This document shows positions 51,916-61,580 of a stretch of 64,000 bases of DNA, in pieces. The position numbers and the translations under genes were made by a program. Position 1 is the stretch's first letter, and the number at the start of each line of letters is the position of its first letter. The notes under the pieces were generated by a model. That model was not told the DNA's origin, ran no database searches, and saw only the letters and a list, made by a program, of their open reading frames with translations. Source of the stretch: CAWCAL01 sp963695075 (lineage in GTDB: Bacteria > Actinomycetota > Acidimicrobiia > Acidimicrobiales > CAWCAL01); the NCBI GenBank assembly GCA_963695075.1, contig CAVOFR010000003.1:62001-126000 (forward strand), given 5' to 3'.

Positions 51916-54900
51916 CGGACCATCTCCTTCCTCCGCCACCAGATGACGGCCAACGCCCCCACCGCGGCGAGCTGGACCACGACGACGACGATGCGCATCG
52001 TCGATGTCCCCCGTGTGAGCTCCACCTCGCTCACCCCGCCGGGATCGACCCCGTAGCTGCTGGCCCACCCGAAGGCCGGCGACCGGTCCTGGGAGCGGCC
52101 GTCGACCAGGAGCTCCCATGAGCCGCCTGCCCCGATCCCGACGAGAAGAGCCTCGTCGGCAGGTTCGAGATCTCCGGTGAAACGGATCGAGCCGGCCGGC
52201 TCGTCGTCGGCCAGACGAGCGTGGGCCTCGTCGGTGGGGAAGCCGAGCGCGGTCTCGAACGTTCGACCCTCAGCAAGGGCTCCGGGCGGAACGGCAGCGA
52301 CCGCCGGAACCCAGGCGGTGTTGCGGTAGACGAGCATGGCGCTCGTCACGTTGAGTCGCTCGAGATCCAGCTGCTGATCGAGCCGACCTTCGACCGCCGC
52401 CAGCTGCGGGGGAACCGTGTCGCTACCGGTCGGGAGGGGCACGACGACGTACCGCACGCCAGATCCCAGGAGGAGGGGGCCGAATCGCTGGGTGTTGCCG
52501 GCGAGCACCTCGGCCAGCGCGTTGCCGACGGTCGTCGTGGCCGGATCCTCGTCGACGAATCGATCGCGCACGGTCGGGACACCGGCGTCGTTCAGACCCC
52601 ACGCCAGCTGTGACTGGATCGGCCAGCCCGCGACCGGTAGATCATCCGACTCACCCAACCAGAGGGTGCGGTACCAGGCCTCGTCGTCCTGCTGGAACAG
52701 GGCGAGCCGGGCGGTGACCCGTTCGTCGGGGCTGTCCCACCGGCCGTCGTAGGCACCGGCGCCCCAGGCGATGGTCCCGGCCAGCGCCGCGACTGCCGCG
52801 ATTCCGACGGCGACCTGGCGCCAGCCGAATCGGGCGTCGGCCAGGTCGAGCTCGAAGCAGGTGACCGCCAGTCCGACGAGCACGGCGACGGCGGCGGCGG
52901 TCGGTGCCAACAGGACCTCGGGCCGCGGTAGAGCGAAGGGGGCGAGACCCATCTCGGCTACGAGGGCGAACAGCCAGAAGAAGACTCCGAGGGTGGCGAG
53001 GCGGATCGCCCAGACCCGTCGCCACTGCCGACCGACGACCACGGCGGCGATCGCCGCCAGCGGGAAGGCCCACCCGATGAACCCGGCCCCGTGCGGACCC
53101 GTGGCCAGCCGCAGGAGCTCTTCGCCGGTGATCTCGCCGCCGAAGCGGGTGCCCCCGATGGATGCCCACGCGAACCCGTCGAGGGCAAGGCCGAGGAACC
53201 ATGGCAGGTGCAGGAGACCCGCCAGGAGCGAGGCGCCCAGACCGACCTCGAACATCTTCCGGGAACCGGCCAGGCGTCCGGCCAGGAGCGAACCGACGAA
53301 CAGGCCGGCCATCATGCCGATGACCACGAAGAACGCGAACGGAACGAACGCAGCGACCACGAAGAGCAGCAATCCCATCCCGATCGTGAGTCGCCAAGGG
53401 AACCCGGGGGTGCCCGGGTCCGCCCCGTCCGGATCGACGGTAGGGATCCGGGACGACTGGAGAGCTCGGACGAACCCGTGGAGGAAGAGCGGCGCGACGG
53501 CCCACATCAGCAAGCCCGACCACGAGCCGGTGACGAGGGCGTTGTAGGGCAACGGCATGGCGACCATTGCGACGAGCGCGGCGGTGGCGGCGAGGTGCGA
53601 GCAGCCGAGGCGGCGCGCCACGCGCCAGGTGGCCCAGCCGCCGACGGGGATGAGCCCGATCGACAGGACCGTCCGCAGTAGCGCCATCTGACCGAAGAAG
53701 AGGGTGCCGGCCGCTCCGAGCAGTCCGAAGGCGGTGGGCGGCACACCGTCGGCACCCACCCCCGAGGCCTGGGAGGTCGAGAAGAATTCGCGGACCAGAG
53801 GCCATGGTTGCGCACCGAAGGCAGCGAACTCGCCGAACTGTGCCATCCCCGTCGAGAGGATGTGCCGACTTCCGATGATGCCCACCACGACCAGTGCAAC
53901 CATGGTCAGGAGAGCCGGCCTGGCCTCGCGGTCGCGGAGTCGGTGTCCGAGGCCACGGCTCCGACTGGCCAGGTCGCTGAAACGGTCGTCGCGCTCGACC
54001 ACACGGTGGAAGAACCCGGCGAGCTGAGCGCTACCTCGGGCCTGGAGCGCCCGGACCTCGCTGTCGGGAACGCGCCGGATGGCCTTGACGGCGCGGCGGT
54101 TCTCCCGGATCTCGCCGAGGTGGCCGAGATTCCAGCCGATCGCTCGGAGATCGCTCCGGGCTCGTCCCAGCCGGCCGGTGAACACCCCGAGGAGCAGTTG
54201 TCCGAAGGTGAGCAGTGCGTACTGGGGCAGCACGCGCACCAGATGGAACCAGGAGTAGTTCGACAGCATCACTCGCAGCCGGTGGCGATGCTCGAGCTCG
54301 CGGGCCTCGACGCCGGGGGGTCGCTCCGAGAGGACCTGGCGGTGGCGGACAACGGCCTCGGGAGCGACGATCACGCGGGCCCCCGCGATGTGTGAGCGCC
54401 ACGAGAGCACGAGGGCATCGCCGAGGAAGTTGATGCCGTCGTCGAAACCGCCGAGTTCCTCGAACAAGTCGGCGCGGGCGAGCACACAGCCGCCAGGGGC
54501 GAGAAAGACATCCCTGACCGCGTCGTGTTGTTCCTGATCGAGCTCCCCGGGTTCGACGAAGGTCATGGGATACCCGAACTTGTCCGCCGACATGCCCACC
54601 GAGTGGATCTGGTCGGGGTCGTCCCAGTCGAGGATCTTCGGCGTGACCAATCCGCCGTTCGACCGGAACGCCTCCTCGACCATGGATCGGACCGCGCCGG
54701 GCTCGAGCGCGACGTCGTCATGGCAGAACAGGTAGAACGCCGCACCGTCGACCATCGTGTGCGCGAGGTTCGCCGCTGCCCCGAATCCGGGATCCCCATC
54801 CAGCCGGCGGACGAATGCCGAAGGCAGTATCGCGGCGATTCGCTCGGTCGGGTCGACGGAGCTGGCCGTGTCGATCACCAGGACGGACAGGTCGGTGTAT

Positions 54901-55040
54901 TCCTGCCGGGACACGCTCTCGAGGGTCTCCTCGAACCAGTCGCCGGGGTCGTGGCACACCATGACGAGAACGACCGGCGGAACGGCGAGACCGGCCCGCA
55001 CTGATGTCTCCCGACCTACGGTTTCCGGCTCGACTTCCAC
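51912..55040 (-). CDS. Giant GT2 glycosyltransferase with multi-pass membrane domain
   Basis: A 1042-residue protein. Residues ~20-250 are a GT2 domain: VLVMVCHDPGDWFEETLESV, VIDTASS, FLFCHDDVAL-like YLFCHDDVALEPGA and LGGFDDGINFLGDALVLSWR as GGFDDGINFLGDA. About ten helices follow between ~265 and 730, then an outside domain, and a final helix near the C-terminus (residues ~1015-1035). It heads an operon with the DUF5719 and thioredoxin-like genes. The architecture suggests transfer of a sugar and assembly of a surface polymer; donor and acceptor are unknown. Confidence 0.82.
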   Translation of the reverse strand: MEVEPETVGRETSVRAGLAVPPVVLVMVCHDPGDWFEETLESVSRQEYTDLSVLVIDTASSVDPTERIAAILPSAFVRRLDGDPGFGAAANLAHTMVDGAAFYLFCHDDVALEPGAVRSMVEEAFRSNGGLVTPKILDWDDPDQIHSVGMSADKFGYPMTFVEPGELDQEQHDAVRDVFLAPGGCVLARADLFEELGGFDDGINFLGDALVLSWRSHIAGARVIVAPEAVVRHRQVLSERPPGVEARELEHRHRLRVMLSNYSWFHLVRVLPQYALLTFGQLLLGVFTGRLGRARSDLRAIGWNLGHLGEIRENRRAVKAIRRVPDSEVRALQARGSAQLAGFFHRVVERDDRFSDLASRSRGLGHRLRDREARPALLTMVALVVVGIIGSRHILSTGMAQFGEFAAFGAQPWPLVREFFSTSQASGVGADGVPPTAFGLLGAAGTLFFGQMALLRTVLSIGLIPVGGWATWRVARRLGCSHLAATAALVAMVAMPLPYNALVTGSWSGLLMWAVAPLFLHGFVRALQSSRIPTVDPDGADPGTPGFPWRLTIGMGLLLFVVAAFVPFAFFVVIGMMAGLFVGSLLAGRLAGSRKMFEVGLGASLLAGLLHLPWFLGLALDGFAWASIGGTRFGGEITGEELLRLATGPHGAGFIGWAFPLAAIAAVVVGRQWRRVWAIRLATLGVFFWLFALVAEMGLAPFALPRPEVLLAPTAAAVAVLVGLAVTCFELDLADARFGWRQVAVGIAAVAALAGTIAWGAGAYDGRWDSPDERVTARLALFQQDDEAWYRTLWLGESDDLPVAGWPIQSQLAWGLNDAGVPTVRDRFVDEDPATTTVGNALAEVLAGNTQRFGPLLLGSGVRYVVVPLPTGSDTVPPQLAAVEGRLDQQLDLERLNVTSAMLVYRNTAWVPAVAAVPPGALAEGRTFETALGFPTDEAHARLADDEPAGSIRFTGDLEPADEALLVGIGAGGSWELLVDGRSQDRSPAFGWASSYGVDPGGVSEVELTRGTSTMRIVVVVVQLAAVGALAVIWWRRKEMVR

Positions 55041-55138
55041 GACGTCGGCAGGCTACACGCACCCTCGCGGCGATCTGATGCACGTACTCGCGCCAACCCT
55101 GCGCATGGATCGGCCACCGATCCGTCAGAATGGGATCA

Positions 55139-56242
55139 ATGCGGCTCGCTTTCGACGCTACGTCCCTCTATGGCCACCGGACCGGCGTCGGCCGGTTCGC
55201 TGAGCAGGTGCTGTTGCGCCTCGCCGACCACGAGGACATCTCCACCTGCGTGTACGCCACCACCTGGAGGGAGCGTGGTCATCTGCGCCGAGTGGCGCCG
55301 TGGGGCGTCGACCTCTGTCGGACCCCGATGCCGGCTCGGCCCTTGCGAGCCTTCTGGCGGCGAACCGACTTCCCCCCACTCGAGTTCTTCACCGGCGCGT
55401 TCGACGTCTCGTACGGACCGAACTTCCTGTCACCGCCGACACGACACGGGGCCGAGATGGTGACCGTGCACGATCTCACCCCGTTTCGTTTCCCGGAGCT
55501 GTGCACCTCCGACACCCTCGAGTATCCGGATCTCCTCCGGCGGGCGGCGCGCCGCGGCGCACTCTTCCACACACCGACCCGGGCGATCGGTGATGAGGTG
55601 GCAGAAACCCTCGCTGTCGGCCCCGATCGCATCGCCGTCGTCCACAACGGCCTCACCCCGGTCGGGCCGGGCAGCATCCCGCAGCGACTCGAGACCGCGA
55701 TCGGGGACCGATTCATCCTCGCCGTCGGCACGGTCGAGCCCCGCAAGGATCTCCCCACGTTGATCGCCGCCTTCGACCTCCTGGCCCGGGAGGACCCCGA
55801 TCTGCGGCTGGTGGTCGCCGGACCGAACGGGTGGGGCGCCGACGAGCTCACCGTCGCCATCGACTCCTGCCGCTGGGGGGATCGCGTCATCCGCACCGGA
55901 GCGGTCGACGAGTCCACGAAGTCGGGACTCCTGCGCGCCGCTCGGGTGCTCGTGTACCCGTCGGTATACGAGGGTTTCGGACTCCCCCCGCTCGAAGCCA
56001 TGTCCGTCGGCACGCCCGTCGTCACGACCGAGGTGCCGGCCATCGCCGAGGTCTGTGGAGATGGTGCGTCGGTGGTGCCGGTTCGCGATCCCGGAGCCCT
56101 GGCGAAGGCGGTGGACGCCCTACTGGCCCAACCTGAACTCAGATCGGCCCAGATCCGGCGGGGCCTCGATGTCGCCGGTCGCTACGACTGGGATCGAGCG
56201 GTCAACGCCCTCTGCGACCACATGCTGGCACTGGCGTCCTGA
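55139..56242 (+). CDS. GT4-family glycosyltransferase
   Basis: A 367-residue GT-B fold enzyme. MRLAFDATSLYGHRTGVGRF is the typical start of this GT4 subgroup; GTVEPRKDLPTLI and YPSVYEGFGLPPLEAMSVGTPVV (as EGFGLPPLEAM) are the nucleotide-sugar binding motifs with the EX7E glutamates. The ATG at 55139 fits the domain; another at 55130 adds three residues. It leads the plus-strand run to rmd-like and gmd, so GDP-mannose or a GDP-deoxyhexose is a likely donor. Confidence 0.88.
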   Translation: MRLAFDATSLYGHRTGVGRFAEQVLLRLADHEDISTCVYATTWRERGHLRRVAPWGVDLCRTPMPARPLRAFWRRTDFPPLEFFTGAFDVSYGPNFLSPPTRHGAEMVTVHDLTPFRFPELCTSDTLEYPDLLRRAARRGALFHTPTRAIGDEVAETLAVGPDRIAVVHNGLTPVGPGSIPQRLETAIGDRFILAVGTVEPRKDLPTLIAAFDLLAREDPDLRLVVAGPNGWGADELTVAIDSCRWGDRVIRTGAVDESTKSGLLRAARVLVYPSVYEGFGLPPLEAMSVGTPVVTTEVPAIAEVCGDGASVVPVRDPGALAKAVDALLAQPELRSAQIRRGLDVAGRYDWDRAVNALCDHMLALAS

Positions 56243-56276
56243 TCGCCGGACCCCTGACTCGTCCTAGTATCCGTTG

Positions 56277-57224
56277 ATGCGCGCGCTCGTGACCGGAGCC
56301 GACGGATTCGTCGGACGCCACCTGGTGAGCCACCTCGAATCCGAGGGGGACACGGTCGTGGCGTGGGATCGCAGCCTCGGCGGTCCCGATCTGCTCGATC
56401 TCGACGCCGTGATCGAGCTGTTCACCTCGGTCGAGCCCGATGTCGTCTATCACCTCGCCGGCGACGCCGACGTCGGCGGGTCGTGGGATCACCCGGAAAG
56501 GACCTTCACCGTCAATGCGCTCGGCACGCTGCACATGCTCACCGCCGCCCGGGCGGCCCGGGTCAACCGGGTGCTGTGCGTCAGCAGCGCCGACGTCTAC
56601 GGCCGCGTGACCGAGGCCGACCTCCCTCTCACCGAGACCTCGCCGCTCGCCCCCGTCTCCCCCTATGCGGCCAGCAAGGTCGCGGCCGATGCGCTGGCTC
56701 AGCAGGCCTTCCTGGGCCACGGTCTGGCCGTCATCCGCGTCCGGCCCTTCAACCATCTCGGTCCCGGCCAGCGGCCGAGTTTCGTCGCCCCCGCCATCGC
56801 CGATCGAATCGCCCGCAACGAGCGAACCGGCGGCAGGACGGTCGCCGTCGGCAATCTGTCGCCCCGCCGGGACTTCACCGACGTCCGGGACGTGGTTCGG
56901 GCCTACCGGCTCCTGATCGAGAAGGGCCGGCCCGAGCTGCCCTACAACGTGTGTTCGGGTCGCGATCTGGCCGTGCAGGACCTGGCCGATCTTCTCCTCG
57001 ATCTCGCCACCGATCCCATGGAACTGGTCCAGGACCCCGACCTCGTCCGCCCGGTGGACGTCCCCGTCCTCCGTGGCTCCAACACCCGGTTGCACGAAGC
57101 GACCGGCTGGGAGCCGTCCATTCCCATCCGCACCACGCTGGCCGATCTCCTCGCCGACACCCGTCGTCGAGTGGCCGACGACGACGCCACCTCTGGCGCA
57201 CAGTCAGGAGAAGAACGACGATGA
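56277..57224 (+). CDS. GDP-4-keto-6-deoxymannose reductase-like SDR (Rmd type)
   Basis: A 315-residue extended SDR. The NAD(P) motif is GADGFVG, the catalytic Ser lies in SSADVYG and the YxxxK motif is SPYAASK. Its closest pathway fit is Rmd, which reduces the product of Gmd to GDP-D-rhamnose; the next gene is gmd with a 4-bp overlap, which supports this. GDP-6-deoxytalose synthase or a plain epimerase are alternatives. A TTG one codon before the ATG is also open. Confidence 0.78.
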   Translation: MRALVTGADGFVGRHLVSHLESEGDTVVAWDRSLGGPDLLDLDAVIELFTSVEPDVVYHLAGDADVGGSWDHPERTFTVNALGTLHMLTAARAARVNRVLCVSSADVYGRVTEADLPLTETSPLAPVSPYAASKVAADALAQQAFLGHGLAVIRVRPFNHLGPGQRPSFVAPAIADRIARNERTGGRTVAVGNLSPRRDFTDVRDVVRAYRLLIEKGRPELPYNVCSGRDLAVQDLADLLLDLATDPMELVQDPDLVRPVDVPVLRGSNTRLHEATGWEPSIPIRTTLADLLADTRRRVADDDATSGAQSGEERR

Positions 57225-58201
57225 GCAGACGAGCTCTCATCACCGGCATCACTGGACAGGACGGGTCGTACCTGGCCGAGTTCCTGCTCGGCAAGGGATA
57301 CGAAGTGATCGGGATGGCCCGTCGGTCCTCGACGGTCAACTACGAACGCATCGCCCATGTCCAGGACAGGATCACGTTCTGTCCGGGCGATCTCCTGGAC
57401 GAGGGATCGATGATCCACGCCCTTCGAGCCCACGAACCGGACGAGGTCTACAACCTGGCCGCCCAGTCGTTCATCCCCGCCTCGTTCAACCAGCCGACAC
57501 TGACCGGCGAAACCACCGCTCTGGGAGTGACGCGGCTCCTGGACGCCATTCGCATCGTCGACCCGTCGATCCGTTTCTACCAGGCTTCCAGCAGCGAGAT
57601 GTTCGGCAAGGTCGTCGAGGTCCCCCAGAGCGAGACGACCCCCTTCTATCCGCGTAGCCCTTACGGCGCGGCCAAGGTCTACGGCCACTGGATCACGGTC
57701 AACTATCGGGAGTCGTACGATCTGTTCGCGGTCTCGGGCATGCTCTTCAACCACGAGAGCCCACGGCGTGGCCTCGAATTCGTCACTCGGAAGATCTCCC
57801 ACGGCGCGGCCCAGGTGAAGCTGGGAATGGCCGACGAGCTCCGACTCGGCAACCTCGAGGCCCAGCGCGACTGGGGATTCGCCGGCGACTACGTCGAGGC
57901 CATGTGGCTCATGCTCCAACAGGACCGGCCGGACGACTACGTCATCGCGACCGGTGAGACCCACTCGGTGCGTGAGTTCTGCCAGCTTGCCTTCGCTCGG
58001 GCGGGCCTCGACTGGGAGGACCATGTCGTCGTCGATCAGGAGTTCTTCCGGCCCGCGGAGGTCGATCTCCTCGTCGGCGACGCCGGCAAGGCGGCCTCGA
58101 ATCTGGGCTGGAAGCCCCGTACCTCCTTCAGGGAGCTGGCCGAGCTGATGGTCGATGCCGATCTGGATCTGTTGTCCGGCAAGCTGCGCGGCATCTCGTG
58201 A
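57221..58201 (+). CDS. gmd: GDP-mannose 4,6-dehydratase
   Basis: A 326-residue SDR that makes GDP-4-keto-6-deoxy-D-mannose. GITGQDGSYLAEFLL, ARRSSTVNYERI, the catalytic Thr/Ser segment QASSSEMFG, YGAAKVYGHW with YxxxK, and NHESPRRG(L)EFVTRKI as NHESPRRG are diagnostic. The ATG at 57221 overlaps the rmd-like stop; the open frame extends upstream only as antisense-like shadow. Together the pair should produce a GDP-6-deoxyhexose for the surrounding glycosyltransferases. Confidence 0.95.
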   Translation: MSRRALITGITGQDGSYLAEFLLGKGYEVIGMARRSSTVNYERIAHVQDRITFCPGDLLDEGSMIHALRAHEPDEVYNLAAQSFIPASFNQPTLTGETTALGVTRLLDAIRIVDPSIRFYQASSSEMFGKVVEVPQSETTPFYPRSPYGAAKVYGHWITVNYRESYDLFAVSGMLFNHESPRRGLEFVTRKISHGAAQVKLGMADELRLGNLEAQRDWGFAGDYVEAMWLMLQQDRPDDYVIATGETHSVREFCQLAFARAGLDWEDHVVVDQEFFRPAEVDLLVGDAGKAASNLGWKPRTSFRELAELMVDADLDLLSGKLRGIS

Positions 58202-58229
58202 ACGGTCGGGCTTGAGCCCATCATCCTCG

Positions 58230-59168
58230 GTGGCCGTGCTGTGCGGTGGGGTGGGCGCGGCGCGATTCCTGCGCGGATTGCGCGATGCCGTCGGTCCGGA
58301 GCCGGCACGGATCGGTGAGATCCGTGCCATCGTCAACGTGGCCGACGATCTCGAGGTCAACGGGTTGCACGTCAGCCCCGACCTGGACACGGTGACCTAC
58401 ACCCTGGCCGACCGGATCGATCCCGGGCGGGGATGGGGACTGGCCGATGAATCATGGCGGGCCATGGACATGCTCGAACAGCTCGGCGGCGACGCATGGT
58501 TCCGCCTGGGTGACCGCGACCTCGGCACCCACCTCTTTCGGACAGGGAAGCTCCGGAGCGGCGCCACTCTGTCGCAGGTGACCGATGAGATCGCTCGAGG
58601 TCTCGGACTCGTGATGAAGATCTCACCGGTGAGTGACGATCCCGTGCGCACTGTCGTGACGACGGTGTCCGGTGAGCGACTGACCTTCCAGGAGTACTTC
58701 GTCGGGCGCCAGCATGCGGTGGAGACGAGCGGGATCGGCTTCGAGGGTGCGGCTCGAGCCGCACCCGCACCGGGCGTCCTCGACTCCATCTCGGCCGCGA
58801 CCACCATCGTGATCGCCCCGAGCAATCCGATCGTCTCGATCGGCCCTCTCCTGGCCATTCCCGGAATCCGGGCCGCAATCGAGGCGCGCCGCGACCGATG
58901 TGTCGCCATTTCGCCCCTTGTCGGCGGCGCGGCGCTGAAGGGACCGGCCGACCGGCTCATGCGAGAACAGGGATACGAATCGAACGCGGTCGGGGTCGCC
59001 CGCTTCTACTCCCCGCTCGCCGCGATGCTGGTGATCGACCACGCCGACGCAGCCGACGCGGACCGGATCCGAGCGATGGGCGTGTCTCCGATAGTCACCG
59101 ACACCGTCATGGCCGATCCCGACCGGGCTCGAGCACTGGCACAGACCGCGCTCGCGGCACGACCATGA
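58230..59168 (+). CDS. cofD: 2-phospho-L-lactate (or PEP) transferase CofD/FbiA
   Basis: Transfers the phospho-lactyl or phosphoenolpyruvyl moiety to Fo in coenzyme F420 synthesis. The N-terminus VAVLCGGVGAARFLRGL, the VNVADDLEVNGLHVSPDLDTVTYTLA segment (as ADDLEVNGLHVSPDLDT) and APSNPIVSIGPLL are typical. It is 312 residues from the GTG at 58230; a TTG at 58212 would add six. It begins about 30 bp after gmd and is coupled to cofE by an ATGA overlap. Confidence 0.93.
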   Translation: MAVLCGGVGAARFLRGLRDAVGPEPARIGEIRAIVNVADDLEVNGLHVSPDLDTVTYTLADRIDPGRGWGLADESWRAMDMLEQLGGDAWFRLGDRDLGTHLFRTGKLRSGATLSQVTDEIARGLGLVMKISPVSDDPVRTVVTTVSGERLTFQEYFVGRQHAVETSGIGFEGAARAAPAPGVLDSISAATTIVIAPSNPIVSIGPLLAIPGIRAAIEARRDRCVAISPLVGGAALKGPADRLMREQGYESNAVGVARFYSPLAAMLVIDHADAADADRIRAMGVSPIVTDTVMADPDRARALAQTALAARP

Positions 59169-59863
59169 ACCACATCGAACTCATCCCCATCGCGGGAATT
59201 CCCGAGATCGGCCCTGGCGATGACGTGGCCACGGCGATCATGGACCACGCTCGTGTCCGTGGCGGCGATGTGCTCGTCGTGACCCAGAAGATCGTCTCGA
59301 AGGCCGAGAATCGCCTCGTTGCGGTCGACCCCTCCGACCCTCTCAGCCACAAGCCGATCGTCGAACGCGAGGCGGTACGCATCCTGCGAAGGCGAGGTGA
59401 CCTCCTCATCACCGAGACCGCCCACGGGTTCGTGTGCGCCAACGCCGGGGTCGATCGCTCCAACGTCGTGGACGGGACGGTGGCGCTGCTTCCCGAAGAT
59501 GCGGACCGCTCGGCCCGGCGTATCCGCGCTCGGATCAAGGCCCACGCCGCGGTCGATGTGGCCGTGATCGTGTCCGACACGTTCGGCCGCCCGTGGCGTC
59601 GCGGTGTCACCGATGTCGCCATCGGTTCCGCGGGTGTCCGGCCCGTGGTCGACCTGCGAGGCACCGAGGACGCCCTCGGACACGAGCTCCAGGTGACCGA
59701 GGTGGCGATCGTCGACGAGCTCGCCGCCGCGGCCGAGCTGGTAATGGGAAAGGCTTCGGGCTGTCCCGTCGCGATCGTGCGGGGGGTGGATCCCGACTGG
59801 CTGGGTGAGGGCGACGTCGCCCGCGACCTGATCCGCCGCCCCCAGGACGACCTGTTCAGATGA
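59165..59863 (+). CDS. cofE: F420 gamma-glutamyl ligase CofE
   Basis: Adds glutamates to F420-0. The 232-residue protein shows VVTQKIVSKAENR, the ERE(A)VRIL segment, ICxNAGVD-like VCANAGVDRSNV, VSDTFGRPWRRGVTDVAIG as SDTFGRPWR, and MGKASGCPVAIVRG. It lacks the C-terminal nitroreductase-like domain found in mycobacterial FbiB, so it is the short archaeal-like form. Its end overlaps the convergent GNAT gene by 8 bp. Confidence 0.93.
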   Translation: MNHIELIPIAGIPEIGPGDDVATAIMDHARVRGGDVLVVTQKIVSKAENRLVAVDPSDPLSHKPIVEREAVRILRRRGDLLITETAHGFVCANAGVDRSNVVDGTVALLPEDADRSARRIRARIKAHAAVDVAVIVSDTFGRPWRRGVTDVAIGSAGVRPVVDLRGTEDALGHELQVTEVAIVDELAAAAELVMGKASGCPVAIVRGVDPDWLGEGDVARDLIRRPQDDLFR

Positions 59864-60641
59864 CGCGGGGCGAGGCGAAAATCCGGTAGTGGCAGGCGGC
59901 CCTGAAACCCAGCCGCCGATAGAGGCGTTCCCCCATCGGGCTGGCCTGGAGGGCGACGTGGACACAACCGAGCCTGTATGCGAGGAACTGCGCGTGCCTG
60001 GTGAGCGCGGTGGCGTATCCCCGACACCGATGATCGGCGAGCGTGCCCACGTTCTGCAGCGTCAGCACGCGGTCGACGTGTGCTGCGGCCAGCGTCGCCA
60101 CGGCTACGCCTTCGACGAACCCCGTGAACCAGGACAACCGGTCGTCGTCGAGCAGGGCATCGGGAAACGCCTCGACGACGAGGTCCTCGCGCATGTCGAA
60201 AGCCCGGGCGGCGGCGCGTCGATGGAGATCGAAGCCGTCGGGGGCATCGACCGACCGGATCTCGAGATGGTCGGGGGCGTCGACGGCTCCGGTGGGGTCA
60301 ACCGTGACCACATCGCCGAGCATCCAGGGTTCGGTGTCCACCAGGGCGTACCCGTTGGAACGAAGGGCCTCCTCCGTTCGAGCGTCGACCCCGTCCCGCA
60401 GGAAGACGTGGTAGGGGACGTCCAACCCCTGGGCCCAGGTCGTGAACTCAGCGATCTCCTCTCGCGGCCGATCGACGGGTTCGGTGATGAACGCCGTGTT
60501 GAACGACGCGGCGGCGACACCGGAGAAGGCGACATGGAGCGCACCCCGCTCCTGGACGACGGCGGCAGGGGCGACGCGGGCATGAAGCGCCCGGGTGACC
60601 AGGAAGGAGCGAGTCACGATCGTGCAGTGATCCGCCTTCAT
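59856..60641 (-). CDS. GNAT-family acetyltransferase
   Basis: A 261-residue protein. The C-terminal ~130 residues are a GNAT domain: NVGTLADHRCRGYATALTRH is motif A with the RxxGxA acetyl-CoA loop, and MGERLYRRLGF is motif B. The N-terminal half may be a second, degenerate GNAT lobe. The ATG at 60641 overlaps the stop of the SDR gene, which decides the start. It is the last gene of the minus-strand sugar operon; the acceptor is unknown. Confidence 0.8.
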   Translation of the reverse strand: MKADHCTIVTRSFLVTRALHARVAPAAVVQERGALHVAFSGVAAASFNTAFITEPVDRPREEIAEFTTWAQGLDVPYHVFLRDGVDARTEEALRSNGYALVDTEPWMLGDVVTVDPTGAVDAPDHLEIRSVDAPDGFDLHRRAAARAFDMREDLVVEAFPDALLDDDRLSWFTGFVEGVAVATLAAAHVDRVLTLQNVGTLADHRCRGYATALTRHAQFLAYRLGCVHVALQASPMGERLYRRLGFRAACHYRIFASPRVI

Positions 60642-61555
60642 GACGGTGAGCGCTTCCCCAGCCAGGCCAGTGTGATCTGCATTCCATCGCCCAGTTCGGT
60701 GAAGGGTTGCCACCCGAGATGGATCCGGGCCCGATTCACGTCCAGGACGAGCTGCTGCGACGCCTCCCGCGACTGCGCGGCGAACGTCGCGCTGGCACCC
60801 GCGCCCGTCGCGGCCAACGCCACCTGTTCGGCCGTGACCGCCTGACCTGATCCGACGTTGACCAGCAGCCCCGAGCCTCGTGTCCCAGCTCGGGCCAGGG
60901 CATCGACGACGTCGTCCACGAATACGAGGTCGTGGTGGAGAGATCGGGCCCTGAGGACGCAAGCTTCGTCACGAGCCGCACTGCTCAGGACCTGATCGAC
61001 CAGGTCCGCCGAACGCCCGGACCCGGGTCGCATTCTCGGGCCGTACACCGAGGCGATGGCGAGTGCCATGTACTCGATCGATCGTTCGCTGCGGTAGGCG
61101 GCCAGGGCGTCGAGCACGGCCCTGTCACCGATTCCCGCCACCCTCGACTCGAGGGCCTCGCTTTCGGCCAGGCGGCGCCGATCGGGCGAGGGCGCGTAGA
61201 GCCGGCCCGCGTCGAGCCCGACGACGACCCGCTCGACACCGGCACCGACCGCGGCCTCGAGCACGTCCAGCGTCGACCCGAGATCGCTCAGCGGTCCGGC
61301 GTCGTCGAGTGCCGGACGGGCCAGGTGGTAGATCACGGACGGACGAGCCTTTTCCACCAGCTCGGCGGTGCCCGGGGACCCGAGCCGATGCTGGTGGATC
61401 TTGAGATCGCCGCCGCTCTTCCGAGCCTCGGCCAGGTTCGCCAGCCGACCACTCGACAGATCGTCGACCACGACGACCGACCGGGCGTCCAGCAGCAGCC
61501 GTTCGACCAGATGCGACCCCAGGAAGCCCGCGCCTCCGAGAACGAGCACGGTCAT
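60638..61555 (-). CDS. Degenerate extended-SDR (nucleotide-sugar epimerase-like) protein
   Basis: A 305-residue Rossmann protein. The NAD(P) motif GGAGFLGSHLVERLL and the second-strand Asp-Asp (VVVDDLSSG) are intact, and SVYGPRMRPGSG, FVDDVVDAL and NVGSGQAVT match the rest of the family. The active site is not: where SSxxVYG is expected it reads GLDAGRLYA, and no YxxxK is found in the expected helix. It probably binds a cofactor or sugar nucleotide without the normal catalysis. It lies 25 bp downstream of the nucleotidyltransferase gene. Confidence 0.75.
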   Translation of the reverse strand: MTVLVLGGAGFLGSHLVERLLLDARSVVVVDDLSSGRLANLAEARKSGGDLKIHQHRLGSPGTAELVEKARPSVIYHLARPALDDAGPLSDLGSTLDVLEAAVGAGVERVVVGLDAGRLYAPSPDRRRLAESEALESRVAGIGDRAVLDALAAYRSERSIEYMALAIASVYGPRMRPGSGRSADLVDQVLSSAARDEACVLRARSLHHDLVFVDDVVDALARAGTRGSGLLVNVGSGQAVTAEQVALAATGAGASATFAAQSREASQQLVLDVNRARIHLGWQPFTELGDGMQITLAWLGKRSPS

Positions 61556-61580
61556 CGCCGGGGTTTCCGCCCGCTCGCCA

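Noticed and set aside
59856..59863. Frameshift or assembly error at the cofE/GNAT overlap
   Set aside because: Both proteins end normally for their families; short convergent overlaps (also at 21460-21467 and 49979-49994) are ordinary in this compact genome.
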